Below are positions 45,160 to 56,048 of a stretch of DNA of 64,000 nucleotides, piece by piece. The position numbers and the translations under genes are program-made. Each line of letters begins with the position of its first letter. The first letter of the stretch is position 1. The notes below the pieces were generated by a model. That model made no database searches and was not told the DNA's origin. It worked only from the letters and a program-made list of their open reading frames with translations. This DNA comes from Pseudomonas graminis (GTDB taxonomy: Bacteria; Pseudomonadota; Gammaproteobacteria; Pseudomonadales; Pseudomonadaceae): NCBI RefSeq assembly GCF_900111735.1, contig NZ_FOHW01000010.1:1-64000 (forward strand), written 5' to 3'.

Positions 45160-48100
45160 ATGCTCACCGTATTGCCGCCTTTCTTCGATCACAGTCGCCA
45201 TAAACTGGTTGTTCACAGCCTGCCTATCGCCCTCGACGTTTTAGCCTTTGAAGGTGAAGAACAGCTGAGCCGGCCGTTTCTTTATCGCGTGGAATTTACT
45301 TCGGTCGAGCAGGACATCGGCGCCGAGCGGATGCTGGGGAAGACCGCTCAGTTCAGCCTGCATGCTGCGGCACATACGTTGCCTGTTGCGATTCGTGGCT
45401 TGCCGGTGCCTCGGGTTGAAGCATTTCGGACGTTGCATGGGGTGGTCACGGGTTTTAAGCGGCTTTCCGGTTCTGCTGACGAGGCCAGATACGAGATTAC
45501 TTTGCAGCCGCGGCTGGCGTTGCTGGGCCGTGGGCGGCAGTTCCGGATCTATCAGCACCAATCCGTGCCGCAGATTGTCGAAAGCATCTTGCGCACTCGG
45601 CATGATTTCGAAGGGCAGGATTTTCTGTTCACGCTGGTGCGGGAGTACCCGAAGCGCGAGCAGGTGATGCAGTACGGCGAGAGTGATCTTTCGTTTATTG
45701 CGCGGTTGTTGGCCGAGGTGGGGATCTGGTATCGCTTCACCAATGACGAGCGATTGGGGATTGCGGTGGTCGAGTTTCATGACGATCAGCGGCATTACGT
45801 TCGCCCTCGGATCAGTTTGCCGTTCAGGCCTCAGTCGGGATTGGGCAGCAGCGGAGCCGACGGGGTTTGGGGGCTGCAAGTCAGTCATGAAGTGGTGGAG
45901 AAGAACGTTCACTTTCGGGCTTACCACCATCGGGATGCGAACGCATGGCTGGATGGGGATGTGGATCAGACGCGGGGTGACACCACAACTTATGGCGAGG
46001 CGTATCGCTATGCGGAGCCGTATCGCGTATTGGGCGACAAGCTGGATCAGGACGAGGATTTAGAAGGCGAAAGCGGGTTTTTCTATGCCCGGTTGCGGCA
46101 TGAGAAGTATCTGAATAACCAGACTCGGCTGACCGGGATTAGCAGCAGTGCTTCGTTGGGATTGGCGCAGGTGCTGGCAATTTCCGGTGATGCGCCGCGA
46201 GCGTTTGAGCCCGGGGCGGTGATCACTCGATTGCGGTTGCATGCTGCGCGGGACCGCAGTTTCGAGCTGAGCTTTGCGGCAATTCCGTATTCGGAGAGCG
46301 TGTGTTTCCGGCCGCCTCTGCAGGCAAAACCTAAGATAGCCGGCACTGTTCCGGCCCGTGTCACCAGTTCGCTGGCCAACGATCCCTACAGCCACATCGA
46401 CAGCGAAGGTCGTTACAAGGTCAGCTTTCTGTTCGACCGCGACAGCTGGAAGCTGGGCGAAGAAAGCCTGTGGCTTAGATTGGCCCGTCCCTATGCGGGC
46501 GACACCCACGGCCTGCACCTGCCGCTGATCTGCGGCACCGAAGTAGCCATCGCGTTTGAGCAAGGCGACCCGGACCGGCCCTACATCGCCCATGCCCTTC
46601 ACGATAATCGCCATCCCGACCATGTGACGCTGCTGCGCAGCGATTACAAACGCAACGTGCTGCGTACTCCGGCCAATAACAAGCTGCGGATGGAGGACGA
46701 CCGCGGCAAAGAACACATCAAACTCAGCACCGAGCACAGCGGAAAGAGCCAGCTGAACCTTGGGCATCTGGTCGACAACGAGAAGGATAAGCGCGGCGAA
46801 GGGTTTGAATTGCGCACGGATAGCTGGGGCGCGATTCGGGCTGGGAATGGGCTGTTGATCAGTGCGGATGAACAGACCAGGGCCCACGGGATGCAGCTCG
46901 ACATGGACGCTGCAATCGACCAGCTCGAAACCGCGCTGTCCCTGGCCCGTACCATGGCCCAGGCCGCAAAAGGTGCGGGCGCCATTCCCGCCGATACAAG
47001 CAGCCATACGCAACTGAACAACGCGCTAACTCACCTCACCGAGCCCGGTCTGCTGCTGCACGCGCCGGCCGGCATCGGCATCGTCACTCCTGAAGCGATC
47101 TGCCTGTCCTCCGGTCGCGAGAGCGTCGCCATCACCTCGTCACGCTCAACCGATATCAGTGCCGGACGCAACATGACCGGTACCGCCGAGGGTGCGATCA
47201 GCCTGTGCGCTGTGACCAAGGGCCTGCAAATCAAAGCGGTTCAGGGCGACGTCCAGCTTCACGCACAAAGTGCCGCACTGCACGCGCTCGCCCAGCACGA
47301 CATCAAGATTGAAAGCCTCGCCGGCCGGATCGAAATCAGCGCCCCGAAGGAACTCGTCCTCAGTTGCGGCGGCGCGTTCATCCGCATCAAGGATGGCGAG
47401 ATCGAGCTGGGCGCGCCGGGGAATATCTATCACCGGGCCGCTTATGTGCTGAAGGCCGGTGCCACCATGCTTACGACACCGGTGACGCCAATACCTTATG
47501 GCTATGGGGCGGGGTACACCCTGGTCGACGCGCAACAAGCCGCCGCCCGTTTCGTCCGTTACCGGATCACCACGCAGAACGGCGAAGTGTTCAACGGCGT
47601 GACCGACAAGGACGGGAAGACCATGCCCGTCCACACGATGCTGCCCGGACATGTGGCGATCGACTTTCCGCAGTCCGAAGAAAGACTGAAGCCGCGTCCC
47701 ACACCTGAACTGGAGGAGGAAGAAGAGGAAGAGGAAATCACCGAAGGCATCACGCTGCGCATCGGGTTGTTCTTTGACGGGACGGGGAATAATCAAAGTA
47801 ATGCGGCGGCGACCGCGCAGTGCCGACAATCGGATCTGGACAGCTTCAGCCGTGAAGAGCTGGAGAGCATCGCCGCGACGTGCAAGCAGTATGGGTTTGG
47901 GGAGTTTGACGGGAGTGCGTTTAACAGCGCGCCGAATAACAGTTATGGGAATGCGCCGAGCAATGTGGCGTATTTGTATGACTTGTATCCGGATAACAGC
48001 ACCACTCCGGTTAAGACAGACCAAACAAGCGCCTACATCTCCGCTTACATAGAAGGGATCGGCACTCGTAGTGGCGGCGAGGACGACATGCTGGTTGGCC

Positions 48101-49185
48101 AAGCTCTCGGGCAGGGTGAAACGGGTGTCGTAGCACGAGTTCTGCAAGCGCCAACTTTGGCGGCGAAGGAGCTGGAGCGTTTTCGCCAAAAAAATCCTGG
48201 AATTTATATCCAGCAGATCGAATTCGATATTTTCGGTTTCAGTCGTGGCGCGGCGGCTGCCCGGCATTGTGCCAATGAACTGCTGAAGCCTGCACGTGGA
48301 ATATTTGAAGATATGCTCAAAGTCGGCGGGTTCGGGCTGTTGAAGAGTTTTGATGCAGCATCTGACGTCAGCATTAATCTGATTGGCCTGTTCGATACTG
48401 TTGCGGCCATCTCAGACCCTCTACATGGCGACTTTAGTCCTGGCGACGACGTTAATCGTTGCGTCAATCTCTACCTGCCACCCGACTGCGCGCGGCAGGT
48501 CATTCAGCTACAGGCGCTCCACGAGTACCGCGCCGACTTTTCTCTTAACAACGTGCACCACACGCACCTCCAGATCGGACTGCCGGGCGCCCACTCCGAT
48601 GTCGGTGGGGGCTATCTGCCACGCGCGCGAGAAAAGCTGTGGATGACGCAGCCCAGCAAGGCTAGCGTTCCAACCGGTCAAAGGGTTGAATCCCACGCCG
48701 CTTGGGCCTGTGCAGAGGCGGACGCCAAGGTACTGCGCGAATCAGGCGTGGCTCGCGATGGCTACGTTGCGGTGAAAGCCTGGCCTGCAGCAACTAACCC
48801 CCGCGGCAAAGTTGAGCCGGTCACGCAGGACTACTGGATAACCGTACTCCTTGAACGCCCGGTGCATGGCGAACTTAGCCTGATTGCACTGCGTGTCATG
48901 CGTGAGCTGGGGATACGTCACGGAGTTCCATTCAAGGGATTGGAGGAGCGGCCTGAACTTGCGATACCGGACGAGCTCGTGCCTATTGCCAAGCGAATCT
49001 TGCAACGGGTAATGACTGACCGGCTCGTAAGACTTGAGCCTGCACAGGAGGCATTGCTGCGAGCGCGTTACATCCATTTGTCTGCACACTGGACCCCAAG
49101 AGGCCTCTTCCTACTTAGCAAGCCGGCACCGCTGAATCGTAGGAATGTGCATCTCAACCGCCCGCAAGAAGGGTACCCAGAATGA
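45160..49185 (+). CDS. Evolved VgrG: type VI secretion spike fused to a Tle1-type phospholipase effector (DUF2235)
   Basis: A 1341-residue T6SS spike protein with its toxin attached. Residues 1-480 are the VgrG gp27/gp5-like base (FEGEEQLSRPFLYRVEFTSV; DPYSHIDSEGRYKVSFLFD at 408), about 525-770 a DUF2345 beta-helix extension, and 851-859 a glutamate-rich linker. From about 865 a DUF2235 alpha/beta hydrolase starts at IGLFFDGTGNN. Its nucleophile is Ser1028 in GFSRG; Asp1079 (GLFDTVA) and His1145 (GAHSDVGGGY) are the probable other triad members. Tle1 enzymes hydrolyse phospholipids of rival cells. AGGGA precedes the ATG at 45160; a start at 45094 is possible. It overlaps its lipoprotein immunity gene by four bases. 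No other T6SS genes are in the window. Confidence 0.9.
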   Translation: MLTVLPPFFDHSRHKLVVHSLPIALDVLAFEGEEQLSRPFLYRVEFTSVEQDIGAERMLGKTAQFSLHAAAHTLPVAIRGLPVPRVEAFRTLHGVVTGFKRLSGSADEARYEITLQPRLALLGRGRQFRIYQHQSVPQIVESILRTRHDFEGQDFLFTLVREYPKREQVMQYGESDLSFIARLLAEVGIWYRFTNDERLGIAVVEFHDDQRHYVRPRISLPFRPQSGLGSSGADGVWGLQVSHEVVEKNVHFRAYHHRDANAWLDGDVDQTRGDTTTYGEAYRYAEPYRVLGDKLDQDEDLEGESGFFYARLRHEKYLNNQTRLTGISSSASLGLAQVLAISGDAPRAFEPGAVITRLRLHAARDRSFELSFAAIPYSESVCFRPPLQAKPKIAGTVPARVTSSLANDPYSHIDSEGRYKVSFLFDRDSWKLGEESLWLRLARPYAGDTHGLHLPLICGTEVAIAFEQGDPDRPYIAHALHDNRHPDHVTLLRSDYKRNVLRTPANNKLRMEDDRGKEHIKLSTEHSGKSQLNLGHLVDNEKDKRGEGFELRTDSWGAIRAGNGLLISADEQTRAHGMQLDMDAAIDQLETALSLARTMAQAAKGAGAIPADTSSHTQLNNALTHLTEPGLLLHAPAGIGIVTPEAICLSSGRESVAITSSRSTDISAGRNMTGTAEGAISLCAVTKGLQIKAVQGDVQLHAQSAALHALAQHDIKIESLAGRIEISAPKELVLSCGGAFIRIKDGEIELGAPGNIYHRAAYVLKAGATMLTTPVTPIPYGYGAGYTLVDAQQAAARFVRYRITTQNGEVFNGVTDKDGKTMPVHTMLPGHVAIDFPQSEERLKPRPTPELEEEEEEEEITEGITLRIGLFFDGTGNNQSNAAATAQCRQSDLDSFSREELESIAATCKQYGFGEFDGSAFNSAPNNSYGNAPSNVAYLYDLYPDNSTTPVKTDQTSAYISAYIEGIGTRSGGEDDMLVGQALGQGETGVVARVLQAPTLAAKELERFRQKNPGIYIQQIEFDIFGFSRGAAAARHCANELLKPARGIFEDMLKVGGFGLLKSFDAASDVSINLIGLFDTVAAISDPLHGDFSPGDDVNRCVNLYLPPDCARQVIQLQALHEYRADFSLNNVHHTHLQIGLPGAHSDVGGGYLPRAREKLWMTQPSKASVPTGQRVESHAAWACAEADAKVLRESGVARDGYVAVKAWPAATNPRGKVEPVTQDYWITVLLERPVHGELSLIALRVMRELGIRHGVPFKGLEERPELAIPDELVPIAKRILQRVMTDRLVRLEPAQEALLRARYIHLSAHWTPRGLFLLSKPAPLNRRNVHLNRPQEGYPE

Positions 49186-49820
49186 AGCGACTGCTCTTAG
49201 TGGCTGGGTTACTGATCAGTCTGACTGCCTGCGCAATGAGCCCCTCAATGTCACCGCCCCCCAGGCTGCCATATCCAGCATGGTATGTCGGTCTGGCGGC
49301 TCCCCAACATATGGAGGTGTGGGTGGAGACGGTTGATGTGATCGATCAGCGAGGTCTGATTTTTTTTCGTGTGCATGGTGGGGTCGCGAGTTACACCGGT
49401 CAGCCGGAGGGCTGGGGAAATGGCGCGGGCAAGTCGAAACCCATCAACAACGTCGATCTTCCTGAGCGAATCTTTCTGCGTTGGCAATCCCTGGTCGAGC
49501 CGCAAGCCTACAAGATCAGTATTCAGATACCGCAGTGGGTGCGCGATCAGATGATCAAGCCAGAGCAAGCCTTTTGCTTATGGGCAGGCAGATGGGAGGA
49601 GGACTATCGCGACGCGATCACCCTTGGAATGGCGCCGGGGGGGATTGTTAAAGTCTGGGTGGGTGGATCTTGCTTGGGCTACAAAGAAGTCGGCCGTTAC
49701 CAGGCCGAAGTCGAGCCGCTCGGTCCCTACCGCGGCGCTAGTAAGGACAAGTACATCTCGCTCGAACCAGAGAACAAAGCCTACGTCGACCAGCACGGCA
49801 TTCCGTATGGCAGTTGGTAA
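49182..49820 (+). CDS. Tle immunity lipoprotein (DUF2931), copy 1
   Basis: A 212-residue lipoprotein: signal peptide with lipobox LTAC, lipidated Cys at residue 17, and Ala at +2, which favours outer-membrane sorting. The body has PYPAWYVGLAAPQHMEVWVE, GGVASYTG and a conserved IPYGSW end. DUF2931 proteins paired with Tle phospholipases are periplasmic inhibitors. ATGA overlap with the VgrG-Tle gene couples the two. It is the first of three related genes. Confidence 0.85.
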   Translation: MKRLLLVAGLLISLTACAMSPSMSPPPRLPYPAWYVGLAAPQHMEVWVETVDVIDQRGLIFFRVHGGVASYTGQPEGWGNGAGKSKPINNVDLPERIFLRWQSLVEPQAYKISIQIPQWVRDQMIKPEQAFCLWAGRWEEDYRDAITLGMAPGGIVKVWVGGSCLGYKEVGRYQAEVEPLGPYRGASKDKYISLEPENKAYVDQHGIPYGSW

Positions 49821-50484
49821 CGCTGATGCGGCCTCGCACCCATCGCGCCACCGCACAAATGAACGTCTCAGAATCCAGTGCGGTGCCCACTGCGATGTCG
49901 GCGGAGGCTATCTGCCACGAACACGAGAAAAGCTGTGGATGACGCAGCCCTGCAAGGCCAGCGTTCCGACCGGTCAAAGGGTTGAGTCCCATGCGGCCTG
50001 GGCGCGTGCAGAGGCAGACGCCAAAGCATTGCGCGAATCAGGCGTGGCCCGCGATGGCTACGTTGCTGTGAAAGCCTGGCCAGCAGCAACTAACCCTCGC
50101 GGGAAAGCTGAGGCGGTCATGCAGGACTACTGGATAACCGTGCTGCTCGAACGCCCCGTGCATGGCGAACTGAGCCTGATTGCATTGAGTGTCATGCGTG
50201 AGCTGGGGATACGCCACGGCGTTCCATTCGACGTCATTCCCGATACGGATAAACGCTTCAAGCTACCGGATGAACTCCTGCCTATCTCCAAGCGAATCTT
50301 GCAGCAGGTAATGACAGGTCGGCTTGTACAACTTGAACCTGCGCACCAAGCACTACTCCGAGCACGTTACATCCACCTGTCCGCGCACTGGACCCCTGAG
50401 GGTCCCTTTCTGTTAAGCAAACCGGCACGGCTTAATCGTAGGAACGTACACCTCAATTACCCGCAAGATGGTTATCCAGAATGA
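49807..50484 (+). CDS. Headless C-terminal fragment of the Tle effector, copy 1
   Basis: An intact 225-residue frame homologous to the last 199 residues of the VgrG-Tle protein, beginning at the GAHSDVGGGY motif (here GAHCDVGGGY). The spike, nucleophile Ser and Asp are absent. Its ATG lies within the end of immunity gene 1 and its stop overlaps the start of immunity gene 2, mirroring the VgrG-immunity junctions. A 65-base leader (AAASHPSRHRTNERLRIQC type) is shared with the second fragment but not with the full effector. Compared with the others it has a divergent patch, DVIPDTDKRFKLPDELLPIS. It cannot be an active lipase by itself. It may not be translated. Confidence 0.75.
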   Translation: MAVGNADAASHPSRHRTNERLRIQCGAHCDVGGGYLPRTREKLWMTQPCKASVPTGQRVESHAAWARAEADAKALRESGVARDGYVAVKAWPAATNPRGKAEAVMQDYWITVLLERPVHGELSLIALSVMRELGIRHGVPFDVIPDTDKRFKLPDELLPISKRILQQVMTGRLVQLEPAHQALLRARYIHLSAHWTPEGPFLLSKPARLNRRNVHLNYPQDGYPE

Positions 50485-51119
50485 AACGGCTAATTTATAT
50501 GGCAGGCTTGCTGCTGACCCTTGCCGGTTGTGCGAGTGAGTCCAGAGTCCCGCCCCTCCACAAGCTGCCTTATCCGGCGTGGTACGTAGGACTGGCCGCA
50601 CCAAAGCACATGGAAGTGTGGGTAGAGTCTGTGGATGTTTTAGATCAGCGCGGCCTTGCATTTTTTCGAGTGCATGGCGGCGTCGCAAGTTATACCGGGA
50701 AGGCCGAGGGCTGGCATCAAGGAGGGGGCAAGTCAAAACCCATAAATAACGTCGATCTTCCTGAACAAATTTTCCTGCGCTGGCAGTCACTGGTAGAGCC
50801 ACAGGCTTACAGGGCAAGAATACAAATACCTCGGTGGGTGCGGGATGAGATGGTTAGGCCGGAGCGGGTCTATTGCCGAGGCTCAAAAGAATGGATAGAC
50901 GACTACCGTTTCGCGATTACGCTGGGCATGGCCCCAGGAGGGATCGTGAAAGTCTGGGTCGGCGGGCCATGTTTGGGCTTTAAGGAAGTCGGCCGTTACC
51001 AGGCGAAAATCGAGCCGCTGGGGCCCAACCAAGACGGAAAAGGGCTGTTTTACCGTGCACCAAATCCAGAAGCACAGGCTTGGATAGACCAACACGGTAT
51101 TCCCTATGGCAGTTGGTAA
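50481..51119 (+). CDS. Tle immunity lipoprotein (DUF2931), copy 2
   Basis: A 212-residue lipoprotein with lipobox LAGC (Cys17). The core matches copy 1 (PYPAWYVGLAAPKHMEVWVE, GGVASYTG) but the last third differs most (EPLGPNQDGKGLFYRAPNPE) before the shared IPYGSW. It follows fragment 1 by an ATGA overlap. The divergence in its C-terminal third, together with the divergent patch in fragment 1, suggests a different effector specificity. Confidence 0.83.
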   Translation: MKRLIYMAGLLLTLAGCASESRVPPLHKLPYPAWYVGLAAPKHMEVWVESVDVLDQRGLAFFRVHGGVASYTGKAEGWHQGGGKSKPINNVDLPEQIFLRWQSLVEPQAYRARIQIPRWVRDEMVRPERVYCRGSKEWIDDYRFAITLGMAPGGIVKVWVGGPCLGFKEVGRYQAKIEPLGPNQDGKGLFYRAPNPEAQAWIDQHGIPYGSW

Positions 51120-51780
51120 TGCTGCTGCGGCCTCGCACCCATCGCGCCACCGCACAAATGAACGTCTCAGAATCCAGTGCGGCGCTCACTCTGATGTCGG
51201 CGGGGGCTATCTCCCACAAGCACGAGAAAAGTTGTGGATGACGCAGCCCTGCAAGGCCAGTGTTCCGGACGGTCAAAGGATTGAATCTCATGCCGCATGG
51301 GTTCGTGCAGAGGCGGACGCCAAGGTCTTGCGGGAGTCAAGCGTTGCGCGCGATGGCAACGTTGCTGTGAAAGCCTGGCCAGCAGCAACTAACCCTCGCG
51401 GGAAAGTTGAGCCGGTCATGCAGGACTACTGGGTAACAGTGCTGCTTGAACGCCCAGTGCATGGCGAACTGAGCCTGATTGCACTGCGTGTCATGAGTGA
51501 GCTGGGGATACGTCACGGCGTTCCCTTCAAGGGTCTGGAAGCGCGGCCTGAACTCGCAGTGCCAGAGGAGCTTATGCCTATCGCTAAGCGAATCTTGCAG
51601 CAGGTAATGACGGACCGGCTCGTACGCCTTGAGCCTGCGCAAGAGGAGTTGCTACGAGCACGTTACATCCACCTGTCCGCGCACTGGACTCCAGAGGGCC
51701 CCTTTCTATTCAGCAAACCGGCGCCGCTGAATCGTAGGAACGTGCACCTCAATCGTCCGCAAGAAGGTTATCCCGAATGA
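51106..51780 (+). CDS. Headless C-terminal fragment of the Tle effector, copy 2
   Basis: An intact 224-residue frame, starting again at an ATG within the preceding immunity gene's end and running into the next by ATGA. From GAHSDVGGGY onwards it is very like the VgrG-Tle tail, including the VPFKGLEARPELAVPEEL region that fragment 1 lacks. No frameshift or stop has accumulated, which argues for selection, gene conversion or recent origin. The catalytic Ser and Asp are missing. Confidence 0.75.
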   Translation: MAVGNAAAASHPSRHRTNERLRIQCGAHSDVGGGYLPQAREKLWMTQPCKASVPDGQRIESHAAWVRAEADAKVLRESSVARDGNVAVKAWPAATNPRGKVEPVMQDYWVTVLLERPVHGELSLIALRVMSELGIRHGVPFKGLEARPELAVPEELMPIAKRILQQVMTDRLVRLEPAQEELLRARYIHLSAHWTPEGPFLFSKPAPLNRRNVHLNRPQEGYPE

Positions 51781-52415
51781 GGCGCCTGGCGTATGCACTG
51801 GGATTACTAATCAGCCTGAGTGCCTGTGCAGCTAACTCTCCACTTCCAGCGAGACCGAAGCTGCCGTATCCGGCGTGGTATGTAGGGTTGGCGGCGCCCC
51901 AAAATATGGAGGTGTGGGTGGAGACGGTTGATGTGCTGGATCAGCGCGGCCTTGCCTTTTTTCGCGTGCACGGTGGCGTCGCTAGCTACACGGGTCAGCC
52001 GGATGGCTGGCACAAAGGAGGAGGCAAGTCCAAACCCATCAATAACGTCGATTTGCCAGATCAAATTTTTCTGCGCTGGCAATCCTTAGTTGAACCACAA
52101 ACCTATAAAGTTTTGATCAACATACCCCAATGGGTACGCGATGAAATGATCAAGCCACAGCGGGAGTTTTGTAGCTGGGATCAGGAAGTCGTCACTCTAT
52201 ATCGGGACACCATAAGCTTGGGCATGGCGCCCGGAGGCATCGCAAAGGTCTGGGTCGGATCGGGGTGTTTAGAGCATAAGGAGGTCGGCCGCTTTCAGGC
52301 TGAAATCGAACCGCTCGGACCCTATCGTGGGGCGAGCAAGGGCAAGTACATCCCACTCGAACCTGAAAACAAAGCCTACGTCGACCAGCACGGCATTCCG
52401 TATGGCAGTTGGTAA
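51777..52415 (+). CDS. Tle immunity lipoprotein (DUF2931), copy 3
   Basis: A 212-residue lipoprotein with lipobox LSAC (Cys17) and the shared PYPAWYVGLAAPQNMEVWVE and IPYGSW segments. Its C-terminal third (EPLGPYRGASKGKYIPLEPE) is nearly that of copy 1. It ends the alternating array; convergent fadH ends 95 bases downstream, and that gap contains only a weak CGCCAG...CTGGCG inverted repeat. Confidence 0.83.
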   Translation: MRRLAYALGLLISLSACAANSPLPARPKLPYPAWYVGLAAPQNMEVWVETVDVLDQRGLAFFRVHGGVASYTGQPDGWHKGGGKSKPINNVDLPDQIFLRWQSLVEPQTYKVLINIPQWVRDEMIKPQREFCSWDQEVVTLYRDTISLGMAPGGIAKVWVGSGCLEHKEVGRFQAEIEPLGPYRGASKGKYIPLEPENKAYVDQHGIPYGSW

Positions 52416-52510
52416 TCCCCCTCAACCGCCAGAGTCCCCACAGACCCTGGCGGCACGCGATCCAACTCCGTCAAACCCACCAGCCACATCACCCGCCAGA
52501 ACCCAACCCC

Positions 52511-54727
<2,217 letters not shown>

Positions 54728-54893
54728 CTATCCAGCGCATTTCTACTAACGCCATGCGAGACGCAGCCCCCTACTAGTGTCTCGCCAACCCCCAGGCAGC
54801 CGGGCGTCTTCTCCAAAGCAGCGTTTTGCCGTAGCCTTCCGGCAACGTCATGGCGCCCTGCGCGCTTTCTTCAGAGGCAGTTCTCCTTTCTTC

Positions 54894-56045
54894 ATGCGCA
54901 AAGTTCTCGGCTCACTTACCGCTGCAGTGCTGGTGATTCTTCTCGTCAGCTATGGGCTGTGGACGAGCAAGCGTCATGTCGGGCATTACCTGACGGACCT
55001 GCGCATTCAACTGGTCATCAACGACGGGCAACCCGGCGAGCGCGGCAACCTGCTGGGCATTCAACCCGAGCTGTTCCCTTCCGATTATTCAAGCGTCAAA
55101 CGCCTGCATCGCAAGCTGGCGTCGTATCTGGTGCAAGCCCGCGACCATGGGCTGCTCAACGATAAAACCATCGTGGTGCTGCCCGAGCACATCGGCACCT
55201 GGTTGTTGGCGGTGGACGAAAAGGCCCAGTTCTACGAGGCCACCACCTTCCAAGAGGCGATGAACTGGCTGGCGTTCAGCAACCCGCTGCTGTTTATCGA
55301 CGCAGCGATTCACGCGCGGGGCAGCAGCCGCTTCGAGGACGCACGCTTGCGCATGAAGGCGCACAGCATGGCGCAGGATTATCAAAACGTGTTCGGTGGG
55401 CTGGCGAAGGAATTTGGCGTGACGGTGGTGGCCGGCTCGATCGTGCTGCCCAGCCCGCACGTGGAAAACGGCGAACTGCGTACTGGCCATGGCGCACTCT
55501 ATAACAGCAGCCTGGTGTTCGGCCCGGACGGCCTGCCCCTCGGGCAGCCCCAGCGTCAGTTGTTCCCGGGCTGGAATCAGCGGGGCTACATCCGTCCCGG
55601 CAAGGACGCGCCGCTCAACGTGATCGAAACCCCCGCCGGGCGGCTGGCGACACTGATCGGCAGTGACAGCTGGTACCCCGACAACTACGCGCGCCTCAAT
55701 GCCAGCGGCGTCGAGCTGATCGCAGTACCGGCCTACGTCGCCGGCACGGACAGCTGGTCGCAACCCTGGCGCAGCGACAGGCACGAGGCGCTGGCGGCCC
55801 ATTTGAACCTGGGTGCCAAGCCAATCACCCAGGGTGAAGCCTGGCGTCGACTGGCGTTGACACCGGCCAGCACCGCAAAGGCCGGCATCAGCGTGTTCAT
55901 GCGCGGACAATTCTGGGATCAAGGCAGCGCCGGTCACAGTTTCGCCAGTCGCGGCGGGCAAAGCGTCGCCGAGCAGTCCATCAGCGCAGCCCAGAAAGGC
56001 GTACGCCCCGGGTATGGCGCGCGCCTGATCAATCTGTGGTTGTAA
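54894..56045 (+). CDS. Membrane-anchored carbon-nitrogen hydrolase-like protein lacking the catalytic Cys
   Basis: A 384-residue protein with an N-terminal membrane anchor (VLGSLTAAVLVILLVSYGLW) and a nitrilase-superfamily domain outside. The family Glu is present (LPEH, Glu98), but the segment that normally reads ICYDSWYP is IGSDSWYP (residues 255-262), so the nucleophilic Cys is Gly, and the usual lysine before LFP is not evident (QRQLFP). It is therefore probably not a classical amidase. It ends three bases before the AraC gene and may be functionally tied to it. Confidence 0.72.
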   Translation: MRKVLGSLTAAVLVILLVSYGLWTSKRHVGHYLTDLRIQLVINDGQPGERGNLLGIQPELFPSDYSSVKRLHRKLASYLVQARDHGLLNDKTIVVLPEHIGTWLLAVDEKAQFYEATTFQEAMNWLAFSNPLLFIDAAIHARGSSRFEDARLRMKAHSMAQDYQNVFGGLAKEFGVTVVAGSIVLPSPHVENGELRTGHGALYNSSLVFGPDGLPLGQPQRQLFPGWNQRGYIRPGKDAPLNVIETPAGRLATLIGSDSWYPDNYARLNASGVELIAVPAYVAGTDSWSQPWRSDRHEALAAHLNLGAKPITQGEAWRRLALTPASTAKAGISVFMRGQFWDQGSAGHSFASRGGQSVAEQSISAAQKGVRPGYGARLINLWL

Positions 56046-56048
56046 CCG

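Noticed and set aside
52416..52510. Terminator after the last immunity gene
   Set aside because: CGCCAG...CTGGCG is only six base pairs with a long loop and no T run.
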